Source: Lysinibacillus composti (GTDB lineage Bacteria; Bacillota; Bacilli; Bacillales_A; Planococcaceae). Taken from it: a stretch of 64,000 nucleotides of DNA. Location: the NCBI RefSeq assembly GCF_016908465.1, contig NZ_JAFBDY010000008.1:115392-179391 (forward strand), read 5' to 3'. Of this stretch, positions 46,084 through 55,255 are shown piece by piece (the first letter of the stretch is position 1; the number at the start of each line of letters is the position of its first letter). The notes below the pieces were generated by a model. It made no database searches, was not told where the DNA came from, and saw nothing but the letters and a program-made list of their open reading frames with translations. The position numbers and the translations under genes were made by a program.

Positions 46084-46395
46084 ATGTCGGAGAATACAGG
46101 TAAAATACACTTTATGTTAAAGTCTACTCCTCCAAGATTAACATTTCATCATGATATGACAGAAGAAGAACGCGCAATAATGTTAAAACATATTGCCTAT
46201 TGGACAGACAAGCAAAAACAAGGGATTGCTCTCGTCTTTGGCCCAGTTTTAAACCCTTCTGCTCCACACGGACTTGCCATCATCGAAGTTGACAGTGAAG
46301 CTCAAGTTCCAAAACTTGTAGATGAAGACCCAGCTGTTATTGCTGGTATAATGACAACAGAATTTTATCCGATGAAAGCCGTGCTCCCAAACTAA
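46084..46395 (+). CDS. YciI-like (YCII-related) domain protein
   Basis: 103 residues from ATG ten bases after GGAGG; a longer upstream frame lacks a site. The sequence MSENTGKIHFMLKSTPPRLT and the strand GLAIIEVDSEAQV fit the YCII/dimeric alpha-beta barrel fold, a family of small, largely uncharacterised enzymes or binding proteins. It is convergent with another YciI-like gene beyond a long hairpin. Confidence 0.72.
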   Translation: MSENTGKIHFMLKSTPPRLTFHHDMTEEERAIMLKHIAYWTDKQKQGIALVFGPVLNPSAPHGLAIIEVDSEAQVPKLVDEDPAVIAGIMTTEFYPMKAVLPN

Positions 46396-46408
46396 CATGT
46401 TTAAACTT

Positions 46409-46453
46409 GAAGGCGGAAGTTAAAGTCCATTACTTGGATTTAACTTCCGCCTT
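46409..46453. terminator. Long hairpin between two YciI-like genes
   Basis: GAAGGCGGAAGTTAAA..TCCA pairs with TGGA..TTTAACTTCCGCCTTC over about 20 bp. There is no strong T-run on either strand, but the position between convergent genes fits a bidirectional 3' end. Confidence 0.7.
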
Positions 46454-46462
46454 CACTTTGAT

Positions 46463-46492
46463 TGGGACACTGTACCTGTCCCTGTTGTCCCA
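46463..46492 (+). repeat. GGGAC palindromic element, copy 9
   Basis: Abuts the TAA of the second YciI-like gene, reading TAATGGGACA in its sense, exactly as at the AbgT gene. Confidence 0.9.
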
Positions 46493-46786
46493 TTATCTAA
46501 AGATAGATGCTACGCTGCACGGTTGGATATCAATTTTTTGCCATACATGTTCCACCACATATGGTTCAACCTTTAGCCAATTGTCTAGTTCATCTTTTGA
46601 TGGAAAATCCACTACCATCATTGATCCTATCATTTTACCATTATCATCAAGAATCGCTGCCCCATATAGATGCTGACCATCTTTGACTCTTTTTTCTACT
46701 GATTTTAAATGTTTCTCTCTTGCCATTAATCTTCTATTAATAGCTTGTTCATCTGTACCATCATAAGCTGTAATTATGTATTGCAT
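46493..46786 (-). CDS. YciI-like protein
   Basis: 97 residues from ATG (MQYIITAYDGTDEQAINRRL) after GGGAGGAGC. RMAR/EHL helix, GAAILDDNGKMIGSMMVVDF and the ending WQKIDIQPC resemble E. coli YciI, a small dimeric ferredoxin-like-fold enzyme with weak hydrolytic activity. Not obviously in an operon. Confidence 0.82.
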   Translation of the reverse strand: MQYIITAYDGTDEQAINRRLMAREKHLKSVEKRVKDGQHLYGAAILDDNGKMIGSMMVVDFPSKDELDNWLKVEPYVVEHVWQKIDIQPCSVASIFR

Positions 46787-46864
46787 TAATTCTAGCTCCT
46801 CCCTCAATTTTATTTTTCAACAAAGTTTCTAGGGGAGAATTCTCCGTTAAATTCCCCCTTAACT

Positions 46865-48253
46865 TCATTTGTCACTTGGGACAAGGTACCTGTCCCCTAT
46901 GTCCCTAGTTCTTGAATATTTCACACCTAGTAGGACAACCGTGATTCCTGCCACAATGAAGACAATAATTAGTGTTGTGAAGTGCTCTGGATTAAACTTT
47001 GCGCCAAATATTAACCCAAGTGAGACGGCAGAGAGTATCGAGCCAAAATGTCGAGACGTTTGATACAATCCTGTAGACACTCCCACCATGTCGGCTGGAC
47101 TTGCTTCAAGCATGGCAACTTGTAATGTAACATTTCCAAAATTGCACCCCGCTGCAATAAGTGAAGCCATTAACACCGTGACGATCACCGGAACATGACT
47201 AAAGAAAATCCAAAGTAATAAAGAACCAATCACGATTAATAGATTCCCCGTCAAAATTGGTAGGTCCACACCTGATCTATCAACCCAACGACCAATTAAC
47301 GGTGCCGTGATGATCCCTGTTCCTGTCACTAAAAGCATTAACAAACCACTATGCGCGACATTTAAATGGAGACCATCTTGAAAATATGCAGGCAAACCAA
47401 AAAACAAACTATAGTAAATGAAATTCAGAACAATATATTGTAAGAATACTAAAGATAATTTCCGATTCGAATGAAATAAACGAATATCGATAAAGGGAAT
47501 TTTTGTTTTTAACTCGTGCCAAACAAATAACGATATTGAGATCACACCAATAATCCCTGCTACATAATTTACGGTTGCTTTAAGAGATAATAAGAATAAA
47601 AGCAGACCAATCATCCCAACCGAAAAGAACAATATACCGAGTAAATCCATTTTTTGAATCAATTCTTGTCGAGTTAATTTCTTTTTCGCCTCATCCTTCG
47701 GCAATACAATCCACCCTAGTAAAAAGCATACGAGCAGTACGGGGATATTGACTAAAAAAATCGCTGGCCAATCACCCCACGCAATTAGAAATCCACCAAT
47801 CGTAGGTCCAAGCGCTGCCATTGACGACATAGATAGAGCAATGAATCCAAGAGCAGCTCCCTGTCTTTCATGAATATGGTCACGAACCATTCCAATTCCC
47901 GCGGGATAAATTGCTCCACTGCCAACCGCCTGAAATAATCGCATCATAATTAAAAGAGCAAATACTGGTGCTAAAGGTGCACCCATAGCAGAGATCGCTA
48001 CTAATATAAGACCTCCTAGAAACAGTTTCCTTCGGCCAATCAAATCACCAAGTTTACCAGCGATAGGCTGTGTCACAGCACCCGCTAAATAAAAAGAAGT
48101 AATTAACCATGAAACAGTCAAAAAAGACAAATCAAAATCCTTTTGAATATTAGGAATTGCTAGTGCAATCATGGAGGAATTAAGAGGATTCAACATCGCT
48201 CCCGTCGCCACTGATGATAAAAACAATCCCCGACTTTTACTCCAATTTTCCAA
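46865..48253 (-). CDS. MFS multidrug transporter, DHA2 type
   Basis: 462 residues with about 14 hydrophobic segments. GKLGDLIGRRKLFLGG (motif A) and AALGPTIGGFLIAWGDW (motif C) place it with EmrB/QacA-type exporters. The start is TTG after AAGGTG. The C-terminal ~14 residues (RDIGDRYLVPSDK) are read straight through a GGGAC element and beyond to a downstream TGA, so the native stop has been lost. Confidence 0.9.
   Translation of the reverse strand: MENWSKSRGLFLSSVATGAMLNPLNSSMIALAIPNIQKDFDLSFLTVSWLITSFYLAGAVTQPIAGKLGDLIGRRKLFLGGLILVAISAMGAPLAPVFALLIMMRLFQAVGSGAIYPAGIGMVRDHIHERQGAALGFIALSMSSMAALGPTIGGFLIAWGDWPAIFLVNIPVLLVCFLLGWIVLPKDEAKKKLTRQELIQKMDLLGILFFSVGMIGLLLFLLSLKATVNYVAGIIGVISISLFVWHELKTKIPFIDIRLFHSNRKLSLVFLQYIVLNFIYYSLFFGLPAYFQDGLHLNVAHSGLLMLLVTGTGIITAPLIGRWVDRSGVDLPILTGNLLIVIGSLLLWIFFSHVPVIVTVLMASLIAAGCNFGNVTLQVAMLEASPADMVGVSTGLYQTSRHFGSILSAVSLGLIFGAKFNPEHFTTLIIVFIVAGITVVLLGVKYSRTRDIGDRYLVPSDK
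46877..46906 (+). repeat. GGGAC palindromic element, copy 10 (translated)
   Basis: Lies wholly inside the frame of the MFS gene and encodes RDIGDRYLVP of its tail. Confidence 0.9.
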
Positions 48254-48585
48254 TGAGACACCTTCTTTTTCAATATCAATGATGAACCCGTCAATTTTAT
48301 GTATCTAGCTTATATATCAAGATGACAATCTTATGAAGGGACTATGTGATTCATATTAACATTTATTGAACCATAATTCTAAAATTTCAGATTACTAATT
48401 TTATAAATGATTATTTACTTATTATATTAGTATTTTTTAATGGCTTATTATTAGGACGAATTAATAATTTTCTATTTTAGATTATGTTCTTCATTTTCCT
48501 CACTAAAAGTCCAAACCTATAATTATATTTTTAAATAGCCAATAATCAAGGCTTTTCAATTTGCTCATTTGATGAAAAAAGAGCG

Positions 48586-48615
48586 CCGATTCCTAAGAAT
48601 GGCGCCTTTTGGTAG
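48586..48615 (-). terminator. Terminator downstream of the amine oxidase
   Basis: GGCGCC and GGCGCTC-type arms close a hairpin around an A/T-rich loop, followed by TTTTTT on the minus strand. It lies 210 bases past the stop. The rest of the 48254-48819 gap is AT-rich upstream DNA of the MFS gene, with no gene seen. Confidence 0.65.
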
Positions 48616-48819
48616 ACTGTCTCTGTCTTAATATTAAATATTAAATTACTAATACTACGATTTATTTTAGTCACGCACTCGTTAGTTATCTTCTACATTT
48701 ACTATAAAAAATAATATTGAATTATAGCCCTAACAACGAGTAATCTTGCTCCGCCGAACTACTTACTACAGACTGTCCCATTCTGTCACCAGGTTGGATT
48801 CTAGATTTAGTTTTTTGTA

Positions 48820-49941
48820 TTATAAATGGGACGAGGTACCTGTCCCCAATGTCCCTAATATTTTTGAAACTGCTTGTTCAGCTGAACGAAGTGCCCCTTC
48901 AAGGTGTCCACTGGATTGTGGGTCTGTTTCCGTACCAGCAAATAGGATTTTGTTTTCCCAACTACCTTCTAACTGTGGTTGACCATAGTTCTGATAATTT
49001 CTAAATGGACTATAATCTTCTTCAACAGCCGTTTTAGAATCGCTTGACCAATCTTTATAAAAAATAGCCTTTGGGTTGTCAGCTTCACTTCCAAAGAGTT
49101 TAACTAACTGGTTATTAACCAATTTTAAAATTTTCTCTTCGCCCATTTCATTACGAACTTCTGCTGGCATTCCGAAGAAACCAAATAATGCACCAGAGCC
49201 ATCAATTGGAGAAGCATCATATATTTCTTGTAAGGGACCAACAGAACTCAACACAAATCCGGAAAGCCCCATTTCTCTCCAAAAGGGACGTTCATAAACT
49301 GCAACAGCCTTAGCTTGATCTGCCATCCAAGTAGGTTTATTTTCTATGTCAGATATCAAATTTGGTGGTAGCGTAGGAGAGAATTCAATATAACGCGCCA
49401 CTAGACGAGGTGGCAAAGCTAAAATAACAGCACTTGCAGGAATTTCTTTTGACTTTCCATTAGCAAGTTCTGCCACAACATAAATTTCCCCAGCCTCATT
49501 CAGCTGGATTTTCTTAACACTTGTTTCTAGCTCCACAATTTCTGGTGGAATTGTCTCTGCTATAGCATCAATAAGTGACAGTACACCTCCTGTCAGGCGA
49601 ACCCACATTTCATCAGTATCTTCTTGCAATTTACAGCGTTCTGGGGGTTTGATTTGGAATCTTTCTATTAGTATCTCACCTGTTTTATATTGTTCGAAAG
49701 TTTCTAAATTGAGTTCTTTTATAAGATTCGCAATATGGCTTTCATGCTGTGGCCAAAACCACGTGGGGCCAAGGTCAAATCTACCTAGTTCTGGACTGTT
49801 TGGAATAGAAGTACTCAAAGCCCTACCACCAATTCGATCTCTAGCCTCAAGTACCCTACATTGAACGCCTTGTTTGGTAAGTAGTGATGCAGCCCGTAGA
49901 CCACTTAAACCTGCACCAACAATGATTACTGGATTGTTCAT
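48820..49941 (-). CDS. Flavin-containing amine oxidase family protein
   Basis: 373 residues from ATG (MNNPVIIVGAGLSGLRAASL) after AAGGAGGATAAAAAT; longer frames lack a site. The FAD dinucleotide motif GAGLSGLRAA, LEARDRIGGRA and the C-terminal FAD motif ILFAGTETDPQSSGHLEGAL are intact. It probably oxidises an amine to an aldehyde with H2O2 release. It is next to a MocR regulator on the same strand. The last residues GTLGTGTSSHL are translated from a GGGAC element. Confidence 0.88.
   Translation of the reverse strand: MNNPVIIVGAGLSGLRAASLLTKQGVQCRVLEARDRIGGRALSTSIPNSPELGRFDLGPTWFWPQHESHIANLIKELNLETFEQYKTGEILIERFQIKPPERCKLQEDTDEMWVRLTGGVLSLIDAIAETIPPEIVELETSVKKIQLNEAGEIYVVAELANGKSKEIPASAVILALPPRLVARYIEFSPTLPPNLISDIENKPTWMADQAKAVAVYERPFWREMGLSGFVLSSVGPLQEIYDASPIDGSGALFGFFGMPAEVRNEMGEEKILKLVNNQLVKLFGSEADNPKAIFYKDWSSDSKTAVEEDYSPFRNYQNYGQPQLEGSWENKILFAGTETDPQSSGHLEGALRSAEQAVSKILGTLGTGTSSHL
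48827..48856 (+). repeat. GGGAC palindromic element, copy 11 (translated)
   Basis: Inside the 3' end of the amine oxidase frame, encoding GTLGTGTSSH before a TAA that lies beyond the element. Confidence 0.9.
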
Positions 49942-50000
49942 ATTTTTATCCTCCTTATCTTTGTCCATTAGTTTGAAATATCGTAACACGCACTAAAAAA

Positions 50001-50030
50001 CCATACAATGTCAAAATTGTATGGCAAACA
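50001..50030 (-). terminator. Intrinsic terminator of the MocR gene
   Basis: CCATACAAT and ATTGTATGG form a perfect 9-bp stem, followed by TTTTTTAG on the minus strand. Confidence 0.9.
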
Positions 50031-50033
50031 ATA

Positions 50034-51422
50034 TTATGAGAGTTCGTCTAGTAAACTTTTGAGAATCAGTAATCCTTGCTCAAGCTCTTCAAGTATTTTC
50101 GGTGCACAGACTGAAATTCTAACAGCCCTTTCTGGAGAACTATTTCCAACTACGAATCTCTCCGCAGCATACACTTGTACTCCCTCTCGTGCGGCTAACG
50201 TTTCAAATTCAACACCTGTAATCTTTCCCGGTAATAACAACCAACGAAAAATCCCTGTTTCTTCACCAAGACAAATATATTTATGAAAAATTTGGTTAAC
50301 CATCTTATTTCTACGAATAGCTTTCTCCTGATGCCCCTCAATTAAGACTTCAAATTGATTTGATACAATCAATCGTGCTGCGAGTTCCGCTAATAAGGGG
50401 GAGACGGTTATATTCAAATTATAAAGTGCCTTTGCAATGCTCTCTTTGAATTGACTCGGCACTGCTACATAGGCAAGTCGTAGTCCAGGTGCTAATGATT
50501 TAGATAAACTTGCAATATAGATCACCTGGTCTGGTGCAAATGATGCGACAGCTGGTAGTGGATTTTTACTGAGAAGATGATACGATCCATCTTCAATAAT
50601 GAACTGATTATACTTTTTCGCAATGACAGCTATCCTTTTTCGATTCTCGACCGACATAAGGCTACCTGTCGGATTATGATAATCTGGTATCAAGTATAGG
50701 CCTTTAATATTTTCATTTTTGCACGCATCTTCAAAAGACGTTGGACTCATTTCATAGTTTTCGGATTTTATCGGTACGATTTGTACATTTAGCAACGCTG
50801 CAACCGTTTTTAATCCGGGGTATGTATGCTGATCAACACCAATGCGGTCTCCAGGATTACAAAGGCTTGCTAGTGTTGCAGCAATCGCATTTTGAGCCCC
50901 ATTGGCAAACAAAATGTGATCAACGGTTGTTTCAAATCCACCTCTTCTAATTAGCTTTAGCGCAGCATCCTTTTGCCAAAGACTTTCCCCAGCCCGACCA
51001 TAACCAAACCAGTTTTCATAATCTGGCTCTTGCAGCATACTTTTTAGTTGAAGTAACAGCGGTTCGTAGGAAGCGTTATCTGGAAGTGTTGCGCCCATTT
51101 CGATGAGGTACTTGGGCTTTGTATCTTCAAGTAAATAGGCATTCGATAACGCATCATACGATACAAATGTACCACTTCCTACCGTTGCACTTAACAAGCC
51201 CTTTAGCTCGCATAGTTTAAAGGCTTTTGAAATAGTGCTCACATTTAAATCCAAGTAGTCAGCCAGTTCTCGCTGTGGAGGAAGTTTTGTTCCAGGAAGC
51301 ATAACACCGTTTAGTATATCCTGTTCCAATTGACTCGCAAGTGCTTGATAAATCGGCTTTTTCGTTTTATCGATCGTTGGCTTCCAACTCATCGGGTAAT
51401 TTTCAAATGAATTAATCGGCAT
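50034..51422 (-). CDS. MocR-type regulator (GntR HTH + aminotransferase-like domain)
   Basis: 462 residues. The GntR winged helix (~25-90: KLPPQRELADYLDLNVSTISK) is followed by an aminotransferase-like domain with YHNPTG, FIIEDGSYH and the PLP Lys in ASLSKSLAPGLRLAYV. It probably regulates the downstream amine oxidase or a distant target, although a terminator separates them. ATG after AAAAGGGATACGAAAC. Confidence 0.92.
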   Translation of the reverse strand: MPINSFENYPMSWKPTIDKTKKPIYQALASQLEQDILNGVMLPGTKLPPQRELADYLDLNVSTISKAFKLCELKGLLSATVGSGTFVSYDALSNAYLLEDTKPKYLIEMGATLPDNASYEPLLLQLKSMLQEPDYENWFGYGRAGESLWQKDAALKLIRRGGFETTVDHILFANGAQNAIAATLASLCNPGDRIGVDQHTYPGLKTVAALLNVQIVPIKSENYEMSPTSFEDACKNENIKGLYLIPDYHNPTGSLMSVENRKRIAVIAKKYNQFIIEDGSYHLLSKNPLPAVASFAPDQVIYIASLSKSLAPGLRLAYVAVPSQFKESIAKALYNLNITVSPLLAELAARLIVSNQFEVLIEGHQEKAIRRNKMVNQIFHKYICLGEETGIFRWLLLPGKITGVEFETLAAREGVQVYAAERFVVGNSSPERAVRISVCAPKILEELEQGLLILKSLLDELS

Positions 51423-51604
51423 GTTTCGTATCCCTTTTTCATCAATATGATTGTGCTTACGTTACTTTAAGTACGAAAGATATCACAATCTCTTTTAACT
51501 TTACCATAAAGAACTAGTTTCTTTAAGAATCGTACGTGTAAGTCGCTTTCATAAATGTAGCACGGCTTGGATTCGATTACTTTACTTCACAATTTTATTC
51601 GAAA

Positions 51605-51642
51605 ATAAAAAGACCACTGACACATAGGGGGTGTTCAGTGGT
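51605..51642 (-). terminator. Orphan terminator hairpin
   Basis: ACCACTGA and TCAGTGGT enclose a 14-base loop, followed by CTTTTTATTTT on the minus strand. It lies 310 bases past the preceding terminator with no gene between, so a short untranslated transcript is possible. The rest of the 51423-51983 gap is AT-rich, with no ORF supported. Confidence 0.6.
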
Positions 51643-51952
51643 TTGTAAGGAGCTAATATAATAGGGTTAATTAAATTTTAGTTTAATTATAAATAAATAC
51701 ATATTTTGTAAAGTATTTTCTACATATTTACAGTATTAAATAATTAAACGGAAAAGTTTTGATTGAATTGGGATAAATCCATAATTTAATTTTTCCCTTT
51801 ATCTCATCTAAATCATTCGATTTGTCTTATTTAGAGGAGTTAAACAGAATATCTACGCTTAAATCGTAAGCCTTCCTTTTATGCATTGGTCGAATTTCTC
51901 TTCCTATCAATACACATCTTTACCTATCTCTCCTTTATTTTCGCACTAAAAA

Positions 51953-51976
51953 AAGCCACCCATTACGAGTGGCTTA
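51953..51976 (-). terminator. Intrinsic terminator of the SLH-MBL gene
   Basis: AAGCCAC and GTGGCTT form the stem, followed by TTTTTTTAG on the minus strand, eight bases past the stop. Confidence 0.9.
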
Positions 51977-51983
51977 ACTTTAA

Positions 51984-53579
51984 TTATTGTTCACATGCCC
52001 ATCCGTCTTGATCGCGGTCGCTAGAAGTGGAGTAGGCTGGATGTCCTTTTTTGACGCCATTTGGATAGTACTTTCTCATATCTGTACAATTTTTGAAACT
52101 TGTTGGAGCTCCTGGAATGACATATGTTCCTGATTTCGCATCCCCACCTGTAGTTGGTTTAGGATTTGTAACAACAGGTGTTGGAGATGGTGTTGGTGTA
52201 GACACGGTACCAACAGTAAATTCTTTTCCAAGAATATTATAAGTCGCCCCATTTGTTACGACCGTAATTGTTCCACTTTCGGCCGTTGAGTAAGCTTTTG
52301 AACTGACCGTTATTAAATTACTTAATACTTTTGAATGTGGATGACCGTAACTATTATCTTGACCGTAACTTAAAATAGTTGCTGCAGGTTGTACTTTTTG
52401 TAAAAATGCTAATGAACTACTTGTATCCGATCCGTGATGACCTGCTTTTAAAATTGTCGAAGATACATCGTAACTAGAAGCCATTTTTGACTCGATATCC
52501 GTATCCGCATCACCTGTTAGTAAGAAAGATACTTCATTATAAGTTACTTTTAATACGATTGATGCATCGTTATTGTCAGTTGCTGAAGCATCAGCATGAA
52601 GCACTTGTACTTTCAGTGATGGATCTAAACTAATCGTTTGTCCAGTTGTTGGCTCAATATAGTTTGATCCCTCATTTGTAGCAGCAGTCAATAATTCATT
52701 GTACGTATCAGTTGTATGAACTTTCCCACTGTTTACGAAGTTACTTACTTGAGTAGCAGCAAAAACATCGATTAGTCCTCCGATATGATCCGCGTCTGGG
52801 TGAGTTGCGACCATATAATCTAATTGACTAATTTGTTGTGATTTTAAATAAGCGACAACATCATCACCGGCTGCTTTTGTACCGCCATCAATAAGCATCG
52901 TTTTGCCATTTGGTGATTCAATTAGAATCGAATCTCCTTGACCAACATCGATGAAGTGAACTTCCATCTTCTTACCTAAAGTACCAAGTGCACTATAAAG
53001 GAATACGGAAAAGTGAGCACGAGTAATGTTTGCATTCGGTTTAAAAGTTCCATCACTGTAACCACTTGTCACATCATTTTTAGCTAAAGCTTGCACGAAT
53101 TGATATGCCCAATGGTTTGAAGGTACGTCTTTAAATTGTTTATTGGAAACACCTTTTAAATTGTAAGCATTTGTTAGAATAACTGCCATTTGACCACGAG
53201 TTAATGTACCACTTGGGTCAAATTTCCCATTACCTTTCCCACCCATCACGCCAGCCTCTACAACTGCTGCAATTTGGTTATAGTATGGGTGTGAAGTTGG
53301 TACATCCGTAAAATTCGGATTAGTCACATTTGTTGTATCTAATTTTAATGCATTACTAATAATAATCGCTGCATGAGCACGTGTTAACTTATTATTTGGC
53401 TTAAACGTACCATCTGGGTAACCAGTAATATAGCCATTTCCCTCTAAATAAGAGACTTGTTTATAGTAAGTATGCGAAGTAGGTATATCTTTAAATTTAG
53501 CTGTTGCCGCATTAGAGTATTGTGGAATGAATGCCATCACCAATACTAGCGATAGAATCATAGAAACTATTTTTTTCAT
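51984..53579 (-). CDS. Surface protein: 3 SLH domains + ComEC-like metallo-beta-lactamase + Excalibur
   Basis: 531 residues. The signal peptide ends near AATA at 25. Three SLH domains (about 29-75, 90-137, 149-197) anchor it to the cell wall. Next is a metallo-beta-lactamase domain like that of ComEC: VHFIDVGQGDSILI, HPDADHIGG at 260-268, LLTGD, AGHHGS and GHPHS, all metal ligands present. A Pro/Thr linker leads to a C-terminal Excalibur motif, DRDQDGWACE, which usually binds calcium. It is probably an extracellular nuclease or phosphodiesterase held on the cell surface. ATG after AGGAGGATCTT. Confidence 0.9.
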   Translation of the reverse strand: MKKIVSMILSLVLVMAFIPQYSNAATAKFKDIPTSHTYYKQVSYLEGNGYITGYPDGTFKPNNKLTRAHAAIIISNALKLDTTNVTNPNFTDVPTSHPYYNQIAAVVEAGVMGGKGNGKFDPSGTLTRGQMAVILTNAYNLKGVSNKQFKDVPSNHWAYQFVQALAKNDVTSGYSDGTFKPNANITRAHFSVFLYSALGTLGKKMEVHFIDVGQGDSILIESPNGKTMLIDGGTKAAGDDVVAYLKSQQISQLDYMVATHPDADHIGGLIDVFAATQVSNFVNSGKVHTTDTYNELLTAATNEGSNYIEPTTGQTISLDPSLKVQVLHADASATDNNDASIVLKVTYNEVSFLLTGDADTDIESKMASSYDVSSTILKAGHHGSDTSSSLAFLQKVQPAATILSYGQDNSYGHPHSKVLSNLITVSSKAYSTAESGTITVVTNGATYNILGKEFTVGTVSTPTPSPTPVVTNPKPTTGGDAKSGTYVIPGAPTSFKNCTDMRKYYPNGVKKGHPAYSTSSDRDQDGWACEQ

Positions 53580-53733
53580 AAGATCCTCCTATAAAAGTTG
53601 TAAATTCATTTTACAGGAGATTTTTTATATTAATAAGCGGTAATATGTGGTGAGGTTAGATTCCTTTCCCCAAATATAGAAAAGGCACTATTCTCGAATC
53701 AGAATGCGGCAAATATTGGATAAACTAATGGTT

Positions 53734-54504
53734 CTAGCGCCTGCATTGTATGCCACTTTCTTTATCGGAAATTCCCTTTTCTATCGAGACATTCGTTATA
53801 TGAACACCCTTTTCCTGAGTATCCGTTAACGTAAAGTGGATTCGGTCATAGGGTTGATCACCGTGATGTGCACTATAGTTTAATGCACTTGCTTGTATGA
53901 TATGACCGCGGTCGCCACCAGCGATTCTTTCTATGCTATCGATTTTTGGACACATGACGAAATCAGCGTATTTTTTGTCGAGATGGGAATAATATTGAAA
54001 ATATAATGTTTCATCAAGTAATTCTTCTTTAGACGGTCCATAACTTTCCTCTTCCCACCCTACCAAAAGCCAATCGTAAAGCTCTTGAGACTTTAGTCGA
54101 ACCTTTACATGATTTTCGATAAATAACACTTCTCCATCCATAATCGAACAAGTCTTTGCTCCGTTTTCTGTGACGCAGTTGAAAATTGGTTCAATGATCG
54201 CTACGTCCCCATTACTCATGAATACTTGGAGTTTTACGGGCGATTTATAAAATAAAGATTGATTCACTCCATTGAGAGGTTTTGCGGTGTTGATCCAATT
54301 AATGACCTTTCGGATGACGACTTCTTCATAACCATCATTTATTTGAAAAGTCCTAGTTCCTCCAGCTAACCGCTCCACATGAACCGAATTCACTTTCTCT
54401 GAATTGATTGGAATAATTCCGTCAAGTTGGACATCCGCCTTTGCAAAGAACATTGGTAACAATAATCCAACTATTACGATCGCTGCAATAACAAGTTTTT
54501 TCAC
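53734..54504 (-). CDS. Exported or membrane-anchored protein of unknown function
   Basis: 256 residues with GTG start after AGAGGTGTCTAAAATTC. The N-terminal hydrophobic segment MKKLVIAAIVIVGLLLPMFF is followed by AKA, a likely cleavage site. The mature part has two halves: ~25-150 (LAGGTRTFQINDGYEEVVIR) and ~155-256 (EELLDETLYFQYYSHLDKKY). The second recalls DUF3888-type Bacillales proteins, but I am not sure. The C-terminus CRR is short of landmarks. Function unknown. Confidence 0.7.
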   Translation of the reverse strand: MKKLVIAAIVIVGLLLPMFFAKADVQLDGIIPINSEKVNSVHVERLAGGTRTFQINDGYEEVVIRKVINWINTAKPLNGVNQSLFYKSPVKLQVFMSNGDVAIIEPIFNCVTENGAKTCSIMDGEVLFIENHVKVRLKSQELYDWLLVGWEEESYGPSKEELLDETLYFQYYSHLDKKYADFVMCPKIDSIERIAGGDRGHIIQASALNYSAHHGDQPYDRIHFTLTDTQEKGVHITNVSIEKGISDKESGIQCRR

Positions 54505-54714
54505 GAATTTTAGACACCTCTAGATGCATATTTTTCAATATGTTCCCCTGAGTTGAAGGCAGGATACATAAATAAATACAAATATTTTTACAGCACTGCT
54601 CAAAAAAGGGTCAATCCTCTTACCCAAGGAAAAATGAACTACGTAAAACGATGAATGTGTTGCTATCTTTAGAATGAAAAAAGCGCCGATCCTTTTTAAC
54701 GGGAAAGCGCGGTG

Positions 54715-55037
54715 TGCAATTTCTCTATTTGGGGTCGGCAATTCATCTTTAATGCCTGTCATGCAAAACCCGATAAATTCACCTGTTTCCTTTAAGATCA
54801 TGCCCAATCTCAGGTAAGTTTGATTTTCAATATTTGGCACCGCTGATAAGAATCGTTTGTTTGAAGGGATTTCGTAATTTGTGACCAGTCTAATCGTTGT
54901 TCGCGAGTTGTTTTAAAATCAGGTAAAAATTCGTGGACTTCCGGCTGCGAGGTAATTTCATAAATCGCGTCTGCATCTTCCACCCTGTATTCGCGAAGCA
55001 TGATCTCTCCGCAGTCGATCGTAAACAATGGATTCAC
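54715..55037 (-). pseudogene. GNAT acetyltransferase, frameshifted and truncated
   Basis: The N-terminal ~50 residues (MNPLFTIDCGEIMLREYRVE) read well, then a single missing G near 54884 (TGG TCA for TGG GTC) shifts the frame. In the shifted frame homology resumes (VTNYEIPSNKRFLSAVPNIE) up to LPTPNREIA. There the similarity stops and a terminator-like hairpin (GCGC/GCGC then TTTTTT, about 54677-54710) takes over, so the C-terminal acetyl-CoA-binding half is missing. The original was probably a ribosomal-protein-type N-acetyltransferase; it is non-functional now. Confidence 0.8.
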
Positions 55038-55135
55038 GTTTTCATCTCCTAGATTCTTTTTCTATAAATATTCTTCTAGAAATTGGGAGATTCCTTCTTC
55101 CGGTTGAACGGTGATGTTTACCTATTCTTAAAAAG

Positions 55136-55165
55136 TGGGACGAGGTACCTGTCCCCGTTGTCCCA
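55136..55165 (+). repeat. GGGAC palindromic element, copy 12
   Basis: Lies between divergent transcription units, about 90 bases before the LysE start, and is not at a 3' end. Confidence 0.9.
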
Positions 55166-55255
55166 CGAAAAAAAGCTCCTATTCACCAAATTTATATGGT
55201 AAATTAAATTTAACAATTTTCCAATTATTCGAATTAATAAGGGGGAGTTTATTTA

